Below are positions 51,654 through 61,485 of a DNA stretch of 64,000 bases, one piece after another; the first letter of the stretch is position 1, and each line of letters starts with the position of its first letter. Below the pieces are notes generated by a model, which had not been told where the DNA came from, made no database searches, and worked only from the letters and a program-made list of their open reading frames with translations. The DNA lies in contig NC_018941.1 in NCBI RefSeq assembly GCF_000304475.1, positions 186,001 through 250,000 of the forward strand. The letters run 5' to 3'. The translations under genes and the position numbers were made by a program. This DNA is from Kazachstania africana CBS 2517 (taxonomy: Eukaryota; Ascomycota; Saccharomycetes; Saccharomycetales; Saccharomycetaceae).

Positions 51654-51983
51654 GATTTGTGAGATAGTTATTCTTTCCCTCAAATCTGATATGAAACAAG
51701 AAACTGTTCGACTTAGCTCAAAGTTGAACTCAAGCTCGTTCAAAGATATACATAAAACATCTTGGCACCCTTCGAGTTTATTTTGAACTCAATCTTCCAA
51801 AATGTGGCGACATGCCTCTTCAGTCAGACGCACTGTTTGCATTCCGAAGGCGACAGAGAGAAAAGAAAAAAATGGTAAGAACAGGTGAGGTTACTACATT
51901 AAGCACACAAATGTAAAGCAAACGACGTTAAATCGACTTCTCTCGTAGATTCAAAAACAATTTCTCTCGTGAATTTAAATAAT
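51654..51983. other. SER33 promoter / SPO22 3' region
   Basis: 330 bp. Contains an imperfect 18-bp tandem pair beginning TTCTCTCGT (near 51940 and 51962) of unknown meaning. No gene. Confidence 0.5.
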
Positions 51984-54957
51984 TTATAGTGATAGAAAAC
52001 TCTCAATCTGGCTGTCTGAGTAAGCTGCATTAGGTGCCAATGATTTCCATAAATCTTTTAACTGTGTGACCATTCCATTGTTGACTAATTTTGCGAAGTC
52101 TAAAGCATCTTTAAACCAGCGCATTGCCTCATCTTTCTTCTCAGCTATTAGATTATTTATTCCAACATTCCAACAGAGTGTAGCGATTAACTCTACCTCT
52201 TGTTTCAATGTGTCAGATGCAGAGGTATTACTTGAAAAATTAATTTTCAACCTTGTTAATAATCTGCCGCTGAAGTCACTTAGTTTATCATCTACGTTAT
52301 GTTCCAAGAGAGTCCTTAACCAGAAGCAAACATAAATATCACTAATGTCCATATTACTTAAATTTCTTTCAAGCACAGAAGATATTATTTCAATTTGTAA
52401 AAATTCAGGCAAATCAGTAAGGATCAAAACAGCATCCACTAGCATGCACTCAATTTCCATATTTTGATAACGCTGTGTTATCTCTAACAGGTGACCTAAT
52501 TTTTGGCGATCTCTCGTTTCTAACAAGATGTCGTAATATATTGATACAGCATCCACAAGCAAGATGTCAAGCAGGCCAACCTGCTCTTTTTGTAATGAAA
52601 GTTCGATTTCTTTATTTTCTTTTAATTTCATTATTTCGTGTAAAACCTGTTCAGCCTGCTTTTCAAATTCTGGCTTTATTGAACTCCTTCTCGAAACATA
52701 AATATCAAGAAGTGAGCATTTAAGCTGCCAATATTCGTAATGAAACATCTTGGGTACTGTAAATTCGTTCAATGGAATCATGTCCATAAAATTCTTCGCA
52801 AGTTTTGTGAAATTTTGTAATTGATCATTAGTGATGACTGGAGCGTTGTCAAATCTAACAGCAGTGTTATAAGCAACAGATGCAAACCATTCTATTTCAT
52901 CCACAGAAATTGACTCTTCTACTACCTCATCATTAGTCTTTTCCCTCATGTGAATATGATTTGATAACATCAGCTTTTGTAGGCAAGTCAAAGCTTTTTG
53001 TAGTAGAATAGCAATCGTGTTGAAATAATTTGTTATGGCAGATTCCTCTTTTTCAGCAAGCTTGATAATCATCTGTATGGTGTACCGAATTAAACAAAGA
53101 GTCGGTACCGACCAATTTGTGGTCGTGCCTTTACCTTGTTCCTTATCTTGAAGTTTTTCAAATAGTAAGGTGACTCCACTGACGACTAGTTCTGGAAGCT
53201 TCTTACATTCTGTTATTGCCAGTATAAAGGCGTTTATTGAATTGTCTTCATCTGAATTTTTTATCTTTTCCAGGCATTGAAGAACTGAACTCTTGTCGTT
53301 TTTTTGCAAGGAAATTTTTGTCATTAATAATTGTGTCAGAGGTGATTTTTTATCAAATTCTTTCATTTTATGATAAACTTTTTCAGCATTTTCAAAATCT
53401 TCGTTCATTATATAGCAGGATTGTAATGCTCTCTGAATTTTGGCAATTTCTGTGTAATCTTTACAAAATAGTTCATCAAGAGCTAATTCATAATAATTGA
53501 TAGCTTCATTATATTTTTCCATTTTTTCTAATTTCTTTCCACTATTCCATAATAGAGTAATTATACATGATACAGTATTTTTTGTTAATCTATGCATTAA
53601 AATTTTTTTTAAATTCTCACAGAAAGTCTCTAAACTCTTAAGAATGTCTGATTCATTCATAGTTTTGGATTGCGTAGTAATGAAAACGCGTGTTAACAAT
53701 AATTTTTCTAATAGTTCAGTTTCCTGTTGAGGATCAATTTTGTTTGTGAACATATAGTCTAATGATACTAAAGCCATTTTTGTATTTGCTTCTGCAAATT
53801 CATTTATACAACCCATTATTGATTCAAAATTTGAGCTGATATCAACTGAGGTAATCATTCTTATAAGAATTTCATTTATTGAATCATAATCAGTAATATC
53901 TTTTTTCTTAATTAAGCTGACGTTTAAGATATAAGGTTCGATTTTTCTTGAATATTCAGATTGCAAAGCATTGAGGTATGATTCACACTCATTTAAATCC
54001 GTAAATTGGGTAATTAGGCATTTTGTTAATAAAATCAGATTTTTGTAACGAATATTGGAATAATCGATATGAGCTTTTAAATTTTCAACTGGTAATTCTA
54101 AAAAAGAGTGAACTTCTTTAAGAAAGAAGATGACGTCTAGCAAATGTGAAGTTTCATTATCTTTATGCAAATCTGTCATAGCATTATAAATTACTCTTGT
54201 GACTTCTATTAATAAATCATTTTGAATTATTTCCAAATTGTCTCTGATGCCAACTTTCCCATAGTAAATTTTAGCTGTCTCAATGTCATTATCCTTCAGT
54301 ACCAACTGGAAATTAAGTATATAAAACTCAAATTTTAGAGTTTTCAATTCTGTTGATTCCACAGTTGTTAGGTCTTTGACTTCATTCAGAATTCTCAGAT
54401 AAGTGTCAGCATTCTCGTTTACTTTATTTATTAAGTTGGCTTCTTGTATCTTATAATCTAAAATTGTTTTCAAACAATTGACGTAGCATTTGAAAGTTCT
54501 TAGCTTCATATTTACGGTCGGTACTAAACTTTCATGGACAGATAAAAGGATGGAACTGAATAATTTGCACCGCATCAAAAGGACATTCTGATCATGATTC
54601 GCCTTTATTGCTATTGCTATGCTATTCCATAGCGAAGAAGAAGAATTTTCTAATTTCAAAATTACGTCATCATCAATTAAGATATCGGAAGATCTGAAAG
54701 ATTTATTGTATTTGATAGCCACCGGTTGTAATGCATCTATCTTGTTTATAATGGTACTAGAACTGACAGCATCTATTGAATTTATTTCAAATACTTGGGA
54801 GGTTATCCAATTTGCCACCTCTACACTCATTTCATGACAGACCATGTTAGTATACAATAAAGTTTTGGAAATAGTTCCTTCCAAACGGATATAAAACAAA
54901 CTACATACCGCAGAACTCAATAAGCGTTGATTTAAAAGTCGATATAACCTCAGGCAT
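51984..54957 (-). CDS. SPO22: Spo22/Zip4, meiotic crossover (ZMM) TPR protein, spliced
   Basis: Meiosis-specific TPR protein of the synapsis initiation complex; with Zip2-Spo16 it promotes crossovers. Exon 1 is 54909-54957 (ATG at 54957, MPEVISTFKSTLIEFC plus one base) and exon 2 is 51984-54820. The joined product has 961 residues (975 in S. cerevisiae). The junction codon is GAG, followed by VANWITSQVFEIN. Without the intron, in-frame ATGs at 54845 and 54830 would give plausible but intron-derived N-termini. The rest is a long helical solenoid with degenerate TPRs (for example EKYNEAINYYELALDELF, ENAEKVYHKM). A URS1-like Ume6 site is 101 bp upstream of the ATG. S. cerevisiae SPO22 is also reported to be spliced near its 5' end. 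Confidence 0.94.
54821..54908 (-). other. SPO22 intron (88 nt)
   Basis: On the minus strand GTATGT (54903-54908), TACTAAC (54846-54852) and the first downstream YAG acceptor (TAG at 54821-54823), 26 nt from the branch adenosine. Removal keeps the frame open: total coding length 2886 nt, divisible by three. Confidence 0.93.
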
Positions 54958-55057
54958 GATTCTCAATCTTGCTTCAATATTTGGCAGACGAGAAAGAAAA
55001 GTCTTATTCCTTTTTCTGTCGCTTTCCCTTTATATACTTGGTACATGTAAAAAAAAT

Positions 55058-55068
55058 TTAGCCGCCAA
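55058..55068 (-). promoter_or_regulatory. URS1 (Ume6) site of SPO22
   Basis: TTGGCGGCTAA on the minus strand; it matches TSGGCGGCTAW except at the S position, with the GGCGGC core intact. 101 bp upstream of the SPO22 ATG. Confidence 0.72.
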
Positions 55069-55204
55069 AAGGAACATTTTCTACATGAGAAGCTTCATTA
55101 ATATCAAAAATTATATAAAACTAAAGTATCCAAATAACAAGAGAAGAAGTAGTCTTGATTTGTAATGTCTTTCTTTGATTTTTATTTTTTTTTTGGGTAT
55201 ATGC

Positions 55205-55810
55205 TTAAGAGGTTAAGTTCAAACTGCTTGTGATGCTGTGATGAGAAGGGCTCCTGAATGCGTGAATGTAGGATAAATCATCACCACCCAGAACACTTGC
55301 AGTGCTATCTACTTCGCTGCGAGACAGCTCACTAGCGGGTTTATTTTGATCTAGGAGACTGTCCAAGGAGTCTATGGCAGACAGTTGTTTGTCATTGTTC
55401 AACAATTTCATTTTTTCTCTTAAAGTCATGGGAGGCAGATTTGATAGGTCGGATAGATCGTGATGTTTCTTCTTATTGGTAATACTGGAACTACTTCCAT
55501 TATAATTCATACTGTTCAGTAAGTTTAACGAATATTGAGGAATCCCGTCCCTCTTAAACTTTGAACCTTCAACGCCGTCCTTTGTCGCTGTCATTGACAT
55601 GGCTGAATTCAGTGAGCATCGCGAAATAGATCTTGAAACACCCATCTCAGATGGGTCTAATTCATAGACAGCTTTCATTGAAAAATCGTCAGTATTTGCA
55701 TCCAAATTACTGTCAGTAACTGATGTCAAACACGAACCAGCTCCGTCACGCGATGAAATAGCAGACCCAACATCCTTAGCCGAGACTGCTGGTGATTTAA
55801 CAGCGCACAT
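55205..55810 (-). CDS. Unrecognised serine-rich protein between SPO22 and HOP1
   Basis: I do not recognise this gene. The ATG at 55810 gives 201 residues (MCAVKSPAVSAKDVG...); the open frame begins ten codons earlier at a GTG. It is strongly serine-rich and probably disordered, with several Ser-Pro or Arg-x-x-Ser phosphosite-like spots (VKSPA, FRSPSHHS, SRSISRCS). One possibly structured segment, PPMTLREKMKLLNNDKQLSA, lies near residues 127-146 and is followed by a repeat-like DSLDSLLD. S. cerevisiae has no gene between SPO22 and HOP1. It faces HOP1 across a 487-bp promoter that holds a Ume6 site, so meiotic regulation is possible but unproven. Confidence 0.6.
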   Translation of the reverse strand: MCAVKSPAVSAKDVGSAISSRDGAGSCLTSVTDSNLDANTDDFSMKAVYELDPSEMGVSRSISRCSLNSAMSMTATKDGVEGSKFKRDGIPQYSLNLLNSMNYNGSSSSITNKKKHHDLSDLSNLPPMTLREKMKLLNNDKQLSAIDSLDSLLDQNKPASELSRSEVDSTASVLGGDDLSYIHAFRSPSHHSITSSLNLTS

Positions 55811-56297
55811 TCTTGTTCTGAAAGTTGTTTTTTTTTCCACTTTACCTGAACTAGTTTAGCTCCTTTGATGAACTCAGTTTAACTAGTAACCGATGTACTA
55901 ATTTTCTAGTTTCTTCTCTATATTAAAGCTTGAGAATTTCCCTTTATATTCTTTTATCCTATTATATACTACTACTATTACTACTGCTACTTTATTCTCT
56001 TCTAACCTTACTGAATACCCTCTTACAATGTCCAGCTTTTGTAATGTATATGTACTCTCTGTGCTACTTTAAACGCACATTTTATATCTTATCGTAAAGC
56101 ATCTCTCTCTATCAGCGAACGGCTCTAACCGTCAAATTCCGAAATTGTGTGCGGGGTAACGAATATTGATCGTTTTTAACGGAGATTAAGCTGGGCGGCT
56201 AAAATAGGTTTTTTGACAGGAGAAATGCATATATATATAAAGGTAGAATAAGGATGTACATTCAACCAAAAATATCCTGTATCGAGTTAAACTAACA
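55811..56297. other. Divergent promoter of the unknown gene and HOP1
   Basis: 487 bp with a TACTACTATTACTACTGCTAC-like trinucleotide-rich stretch near 55966-55990 and a perfect URS1 at 56192-56202. An ATATAT run at 56230-56237 could serve as a TATA element for HOP1. Confidence 0.6.
56192..56202 (+). promoter_or_regulatory. URS1 (Ume6) site of HOP1
   Basis: TGGGCGGCTAA is a full match to TSGGCGGCTAW, 96 bp upstream of the HOP1 ATG. Ume6 represses in mitosis and, with Ime1, activates early meiotic genes through this site; HOP1 is a classic target. Confidence 0.85.
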
Positions 56298-58145
56298 ATG
56301 TCTACAAACCAGCTGGTGCTCACGAAGCAGAAGCCGCCTGCAACTAAAACTGCGATCACTATTGAACAATCGCAGAAGCTAGTACAGACCATGCTAACCA
56401 TGTCTTTTGGTTGTATAGCATTTCTTAGAGGTTTATTCCCTGATGAGAATTTCATAGATCAAAGATTTGTACCTGAAAAAGTGGATAAGAACTATAACAA
56501 ACAGACGGCGTCACACGCAAATTCGATTAAAATTAAAACTTTACTTAGAGGGAAATCAAAAGATGCAGATCTTTTATTAGATTGGTTAGAAAAAGGTGTT
56601 TTCCAGTCAGTAAAATTAAGATATCTGAAAATGTTAAGTTTAGAGATATTTTTAGATGAAGATAACCCAGCAGAACTTATTGAAAACTATTGTTTTAAAT
56701 TCGATTACAATTTTAATGATAATTCTGTTAGTATGAAAATTAATGATGACAAGGACTCAATTTCTTTGCTAGATTCGAGAAAAATGGCACAACAATTAAT
56801 GAGGAGATTTATTATAATAACGCAGTCTCTCGACCCATTACCACAGAAGAAATTCCTCAATATGAAACTGATGTTCAATGATTCTGTTGATCCGGATTAT
56901 CAGCCAACTATGTTTAGAGATGCCACATTCGATAAAAGAGCGACCATCCAAATACCTCTTTCTTCGAATTTAGAAAGCTGTTCCGCTGGTAATTTAAATA
57001 CAAATTTCCAGAAGCTTAATCTGAATGTCTACTCCGCAGCTGATAATACTACTAAAGAAGGTACTCGCCAGATTGATCCCTTCGAAATTGCTTTAGACGC
57101 TGAGGAAGAGGAGCAAGTTCAATCTCAAAGTATCCTAAAAGCAGGATCAGTACAATTTGTTGACAGTCCAACTACAAATGTCCTCAGTAAATTTTTGAAC
57201 TCATCACAACCCAGTATTCAGCCTACGCAAAAAGCCTTCCAGAATTATACTCAAGAGGTTGGCACTCGTAGTACATTGGGGCAAATAGAAAATAGTCAGG
57301 GCAGATGTGAGTGTTCAATCCCATGTACCCAGTCTGCAAGTAGTGTGAAAAAATGTAAACTTTGTAAAAGAGAGCTGCATGGAATTTGTTACGGCAATTG
57401 TGGTCGTCCAATGGTGGAGGCATGCTTGACTTGTTTAGTTGGTGAAACCCACTGGGGTTTCAAATCTGATGAATTCAAAGATTTAATGATTTTAAGAAGA
57501 TGTTACAGATTTATGGCCAGAAAGCGTGGAAGTGTGAGTTCAGTATTGGCTTTCTTTGAGCAAGTGGTACCTGCTGATTTGTTAGACAAAGAGTATATGG
57601 AAAGAATAAAATTTGCAGTAGCAGTGCTATTTCACGATAACATTTTTACATTAGAGGATGATCAAAATCGAAAAAGGACGCAAACTAAAAGAGTCAGTAA
57701 CTCGGTTATGATTGACGTCGATGGCGGGCTACTTATTAATTATAATAAACAATTATTAAAAGGTGAAAGACACATATGGAACTTCAGTTATACATCTCCT
57801 AAGGCACATTCCTGTTACATGGATGTTTTTGCTAAATCAACAAGTCAGTTTGAAGAATGGCTACAAGAAATTAAAGAGTTGAGGTTAATTTGTAAAAATC
57901 CAACCAGCGAATTACCAGCAATGGAAAAGCTGGCAATTGATGATGATCATGATCTTAACACACAAGATCCGATTATAATTAGGTCAAAAAGGAAAAATAT
58001 TGATCTAGAACAATACTTAAAGGATGAAAACAGTTCTCTTATCATATCTGATACAATTGACATGAAAAAGCAACATGATGAACCTGCTAGCAAAAAAATA
58101 AGGAAGATCAGTGTTTCGAAAAAAACGTTAAAGAGCATCTGGTGA
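56298..58145 (+). CDS. HOP1: Hop1, meiotic HORMA-domain axis protein
   Basis: Chromosome-axis protein that directs inter-homolog recombination and recruits Mek1. It has 615 residues (605 in S. cerevisiae). The N-terminal HORMA domain covers about 20-270 (SQKLVQTMLTMSFGCIAFLRGLFPDENF at its start). A linker with SQ sites for Mec1/Tel1 follows, for example NSSQPSIQ, QSQS and NSQG. The central Cys-rich zinc finger is CECSIPCTQ to CKLCKRELHGICYGNCGRP, near 338-375. A C-terminal winged-helix-like region and a lysine-rich closure-motif-like tail (KKIRKISVSKKTLKSIW) end the protein. Position after SPO22 and before PCI8 is as in S. cerevisiae. Confidence 0.97.
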   Translation: MSTNQLVLTKQKPPATKTAITIEQSQKLVQTMLTMSFGCIAFLRGLFPDENFIDQRFVPEKVDKNYNKQTASHANSIKIKTLLRGKSKDADLLLDWLEKGVFQSVKLRYLKMLSLEIFLDEDNPAELIENYCFKFDYNFNDNSVSMKINDDKDSISLLDSRKMAQQLMRRFIIITQSLDPLPQKKFLNMKLMFNDSVDPDYQPTMFRDATFDKRATIQIPLSSNLESCSAGNLNTNFQKLNLNVYSAADNTTKEGTRQIDPFEIALDAEEEEQVQSQSILKAGSVQFVDSPTTNVLSKFLNSSQPSIQPTQKAFQNYTQEVGTRSTLGQIENSQGRCECSIPCTQSASSVKKCKLCKRELHGICYGNCGRPMVEACLTCLVGETHWGFKSDEFKDLMILRRCYRFMARKRGSVSSVLAFFEQVVPADLLDKEYMERIKFAVAVLFHDNIFTLEDDQNRKRTQTKRVSNSVMIDVDGGLLINYNKQLLKGERHIWNFSYTSPKAHSCYMDVFAKSTSQFEEWLQEIKELRLICKNPTSELPAMEKLAIDDDHDLNTQDPIIIRSKRKNIDLEQYLKDENSSLIISDTIDMKKQHDEPASKKIRKISVSKKTLKSIW

Positions 58146-58230
58146 TGAAGTTTTTTTAACAGAGAATCAATACCTGTCATAGCTATTAATTACCTACTTA
58201 TGTCCTAGATGCACCTTATAGAATATATAA

Positions 58231-59475
58231 TTATATATCACTCATATCACTGTCATTATTAAGATCAGTAATGTCCATTTTCCCTTCTTCGCTATTTGTA
58301 GAATTAAGACCTTGAGTAGATGCCTCTTGTATAAAGTCCCTCAGTTGTTGCAATCTCTTCCTTTTGTCCTGAATAACAGTCTCAATATCTCTTTCATTTC
58401 TCTGCAAACTCTTCAATGGGTGATTATATACGTGAGTCTGATTGAATACCAGAGTATCCTTGTCTTCGAATTCAACATTTATATGAGCTGATGATATTAA
58501 TAACTCAACTTCTTTTTTTATTAGGGAATTGTCAATTTTAAGAATATTAGCTAAGTATGATATTTTCAATTTTTGAGAAATTTTGAAATAAAAAATATAG
58601 ATTTTGGTTCTCATTAAAGTCTGTGCAAATGACCAATGTTTACCTAGAAATATACTTCTTTGACACAGTTGATCTATTTCAACATGCCAAATTCCAAAAA
58701 ACTTTTGAAAATTAATGTGAATTATTAATTTCATCAATTTTAATGACAATGGGTATACCTTGAAAAATATTTCATTAGATTTTATGTGAATGAAATCCTT
58801 GTAGCTTGAGAATGGGATGGAGATAATAATAGAAATTGTCACTGCCAGTAAAATTTCATCAGTCGAAATGAAATCATATTTTGCCCCGACAGTTTGAAAT
58901 GATGCTATCAGATCATTATCTAAGTTCAAATAGCGAAAAAACTTGTAGCAGCAATCAAAATATTTTCTTTGTAGATAATACGCCATGCATATCAGTAATA
59001 TGATTTTTCTATAAGAATTTATCTCATCGGGATTTTGTACGTCGTTCACACTGTTATGAATACGATATTCAAGTTGTTCCAAAGCCTTGAAATTCTTCTG
59101 TAACATCAATACCTGAGCCACTTGTTCAACATGTCTGTAATAGCCCACGTTGGCTACAGTCTTGCTGCTCTCTAGGATATACAGAGCGTCGTTATAATCA
59201 TGCGATATTATCTTTTCTAAAACAGTAGCATTTCTTGCAGTGCCCATCGATGAAGCTTGAAACAAGTTATTTCCACGACTATTTGGTGTTATTGCTGAAG
59301 ACAGCTTGATCCAGTGAGGTGAATTTGTGTAGCCGATATCGTATAGGTAGTTAATTGCCCTTGCTGCTATCTGTTCTCTCTCATTTGGTATACCATACTT
59401 ATTCTCTAATAAGTAAGCAGCCCTCTCAACTAGTATTGGACCACTGAACCTGTCTAAAATGGTCATTGAGCCCAT
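58231..59475 (-). CDS. PCI8: Pci8/Csn11, PCI-domain COP9-signalosome-like protein
   Basis: Component of the reduced yeast COP9 signalosome that removes Rub1 from Cdc53, whose gene is also in this window; it has been linked to eIF3 too. The product is 414 residues (444 in S. cerevisiae) from the ATG at 59475. A second ATG three codons on (59466) would also serve. Helical repeat body, then a degenerate PCI/winged-helix region near 290-345 (KISYLANILKIDNSLIKKEVELLISSAHINVEFEDKD), then a tail with coiled-coil propensity and an acidic end (DLNNDSDMSDI). The family is fast-evolving, so synteny adds much of the weight. Confidence 0.9.
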   Translation of the reverse strand: MGSMTILDRFSGPILVERAAYLLENKYGIPNEREQIAARAINYLYDIGYTNSPHWIKLSSAITPNSRGNNLFQASSMGTARNATVLEKIISHDYNDALYILESSKTVANVGYYRHVEQVAQVLMLQKNFKALEQLEYRIHNSVNDVQNPDEINSYRKIILLICMAYYLQRKYFDCCYKFFRYLNLDNDLIASFQTVGAKYDFISTDEILLAVTISIIISIPFSSYKDFIHIKSNEIFFKVYPLSLKLMKLIIHINFQKFFGIWHVEIDQLCQRSIFLGKHWSFAQTLMRTKIYIFYFKISQKLKISYLANILKIDNSLIKKEVELLISSAHINVEFEDKDTLVFNQTHVYNHPLKSLQRNERDIETVIQDKRKRLQQLRDFIQEASTQGLNSTNSEEGKMDITDLNNDSDMSDI

Positions 59476-59661
59476 GTTCTTGTATATGTGAATCGCAACG
59501 GTTGAAAAATCAAAGAGGTTTAAAAAAGGTAAAACCTACGTTCTATATAAATACAGAAAACTGAAGATTCCACATTAGAACAGATAACTAAATAAATATC
59601 ATATATAAAGTCGAAATTGTATTTACATGAATGAGCAAAGAGAACTATTGGTAGTGTCAGC

Positions 59662-60456
59662 TCAGTTGAAGAAAGATTTCATTTTTGACAACCAATCAAT
59701 ATATTCATTATTTTCTTTAAACTCAGAGTAGGAAGTAATAAAGGAGGCCAACTCTTGATTAATCCCTCTGTTTTCCAAGTATAACTCCAAAGATTCTTGT
59801 AATTCCTCATCTAAGTTTGAAAATGGGGGACCGTGATATAGTAATTCCCTATTCATTTGGGCTTCGGCAGATTGATCGGTAGCATCCTTTGTAGATTTGT
59901 ATGGAGTAACGCTATCGACATAGAACGTACCTTCTTGTAAGTTTAATAAAAGCTCGAAGGATAATGTTGAACTATTGCCATCTTTTGTAACAATAACATT
60001 GACGTTGGCAAAGTTGTCAGCGAAAGACTCGTCAAAATCTTCTTCTTCGTTTTCTTGTGTCATTGTTTGCTCATTGATAGCAGTATCATATGGCAAATTG
60101 GCAATTTGAGCTACATCAAAAACTACGTTGATTGTTTCTTTGGTTTCACCATTGGTTTTTGTTATTTGGGCCTCGTTCTTCCCTGGTGTTTCAATAATTT
60201 TGAATTTGTTCTTCGTGAGAAACGAAGTCAATGCTTCAGGCAATTGTTCCTGCTCTGAAAATGCCTCTTGTTCGATTTTCAATTCAGATGAAAGAATATT
60301 GCTTACATTTTGTCTATGTTGGTTCCAAGCATTTGAAGTACTTGTCAATGTTCTTATACTTGGGCTTACCCCTCTTCTAAGGCAGCTTCTTGAAACCACA
60401 CGTCTAGCAACAGGGAGTGCAATTTTAGCACTATATCCTAATAATCTGAATGACAT
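59662..60456 (-). CDS. MAM33: Mam33, mitochondrial matrix acidic p32-family protein
   Basis: Matrix protein of the p32/gC1qR family involved in mitochondrial translation and respiratory assembly. It has 264 residues (266 in S. cerevisiae). The N-terminal 45 residues are a presequence rich in Arg/Ser without acids ([17 protein letters not shown]). The p32 fold follows, with alternating acidic loops ([15 protein letters not shown] near 137), beta strands [10 protein letters not shown] and FYVDSVTPY, and the C-terminal helices [25 protein letters not shown] and [13 protein letters not shown]. The start is the only in-frame ATG near the presequence. Confidence 0.96.
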   Translation of the reverse strand: MSFRLLGYSAKIALPVARRVVSRSCLRRGVSPSIRTLTSTSNAWNQHRQNVSNILSSELKIEQEAFSEQEQLPEALTSFLTKNKFKIIETPGKNEAQITKTNGETKETINVVFDVAQIANLPYDTAINEQTMTQENEEEDFDESFADNFANVNVIVTKDGNSSTLSFELLLNLQEGTFYVDSVTPYKSTKDATDQSAEAQMNRELLYHGPPFSNLDEELQESLELYLENRGINQELASFITSYSEFKENNEYIDWLSKMKSFFN

Positions 60457-61101
60457 TATCCTAGATTTAGCTTTTGAGCTTGCTTTATTCTCAATATTTT
60501 GAAGCCTTTGCTAAGGACCCTCTTGATTTTTTCGTAATACTCGATATGTGACTCTCCAAATCATATTCAAAGCAAAGATCATTTTTAAAAAGTCATCGAA
60601 TAGAAAAGCGTACTAGCCAATAAGACCAAATGATGCGGCTCACAAGACACTATTTGATCTGTTATCACACTAGTGGCTATACGTGCAGCCATTGAAAGTG
60701 CTAAAGTGTAAATCACGTGATTCTATGTGCACGGACCCCGTAGTAGATGATTACAGTTCAGTACGGAAGTCTAGTATCACGGATTCTATTAGACTCACCC
60801 TGCTGAGGCTCTTAGAGATTATATATGAGACAGTTTCATGGATATTCTACGCTTGTTTCATTGCCTTTCGTTACTTTATGTATGTTACTTCGAAAAAAAT
60901 ATCGACCTATTACGATGCTTCGCGAATAAAAACAAGAGTTAATTCTCTTACAAGCTTGGCATGTCTCGCAATTCTATCAAAAGTAACAATAATGAAAGTA
61001 CAAATACCTTCAAGGGGTTCTGCTTCGCTTAAGCGTATATATAGAGAGAGTTAGCAACCCTCGGTTAGGAAGTGACATATCTTACATGAACATAAAATTT
61101 A
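60457..61101. other. MAM33 promoter and spacer before tRNA-Ala
   Basis: 645 bp. Contains the palindrome ATCACGTGAT at 60712-60721 (Cbf1-type), 256 bp upstream of MAM33, and an ATG open frame of 109 codons listed separately as doubtful. Confidence 0.55.
60725..61054 (+). CDS. Doubtful small ORF with one predicted membrane helix
   Basis: ATG open frame of 109 codons. The product has a polar start (MCTDPVVDDYSSVRKSS), then a long hydrophobic, aromatic stretch near residues 24-56 (LLRLLEIIYETVSWIFYACF and on) followed by basic residues. I recognise no homolog and no conserved motif. It ends 47 bp before tRNA-Ala. S. cerevisiae has nothing named here. Chance is a real possibility; kept at low confidence. 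Confidence 0.22.
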   Translation: MCTDPVVDDYSSVRKSSITDSIRLTLLRLLEIIYETVSWIFYACFIAFRYFMYVTSKKISTYYDASRIKTRVNSLTSLACLAILSKVTIMKVQIPSRGSASLKRIYRES

Positions 61102-61174
61102 GGGCACGTGGCGCAGTTGGTAGCGCGCTTCCCTTGCAAGGAAGAGGTCATCGGTTCGATTCCGGTCGCGTCCA
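61102..61174 (+). tRNA. tRNA-Ala (anticodon UGC)
   Basis: 73 nt from GGGCACGTGG to GCGTCCA. Anticodon loop CTTGCAA with TGC in the centre; the B-box is GGTTCGATTCC. The alanine identity pair G3-U70 is present. An A5-C68 mismatch occurs in the acceptor stem, as I recall for S. cerevisiae. Five T at 61179-61183 form the terminator. Confidence 0.97.
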
Positions 61175-61485
61175 TATATTTTTCACTATTTCAATATAAT
61201 AATACAGTCATTTTATTTCAGCAAACTGTCAGCATAGACAAATTCAAGTTCCAATTGATATGTAGGCGACCATTTCCTTATCAGCATTTTTATGGTAAAT
61301 GTCTTCCAAAAAGGTTTTGATCCTAACTCTTCCATGAATTTTATCAAAGGTTTTAAAAAACTACATCTTGAATTTATGAGGTGTCTCTAATTTTTACAAT
61401 TATGAGATTATAATACTTATATTATATATTTATGTGGTAATTTAAGTTTAGCAAAATAAAGAAGTTTACATCATCATTATTTTTC
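61175..61485. other. tRNA-Ala to RPS24 3' spacer
   Basis: 311 bp, AT-rich; it contains the Pol III terminator and the RPS24 3' flank. No gene. Confidence 0.6.

Noticed and set aside
51654..51743. N-terminal extension of SER33
   Set aside because: Would need a TTG start; the ATG at 51653 gives the expected family length.
60712..60721. ATCACGTGAT as a possible centromere CDEI
   Set aside because: No adjacent 80-90 bp AT-rich CDEII or CDEIII-like CCGAA element; best read as a Cbf1 promoter site.
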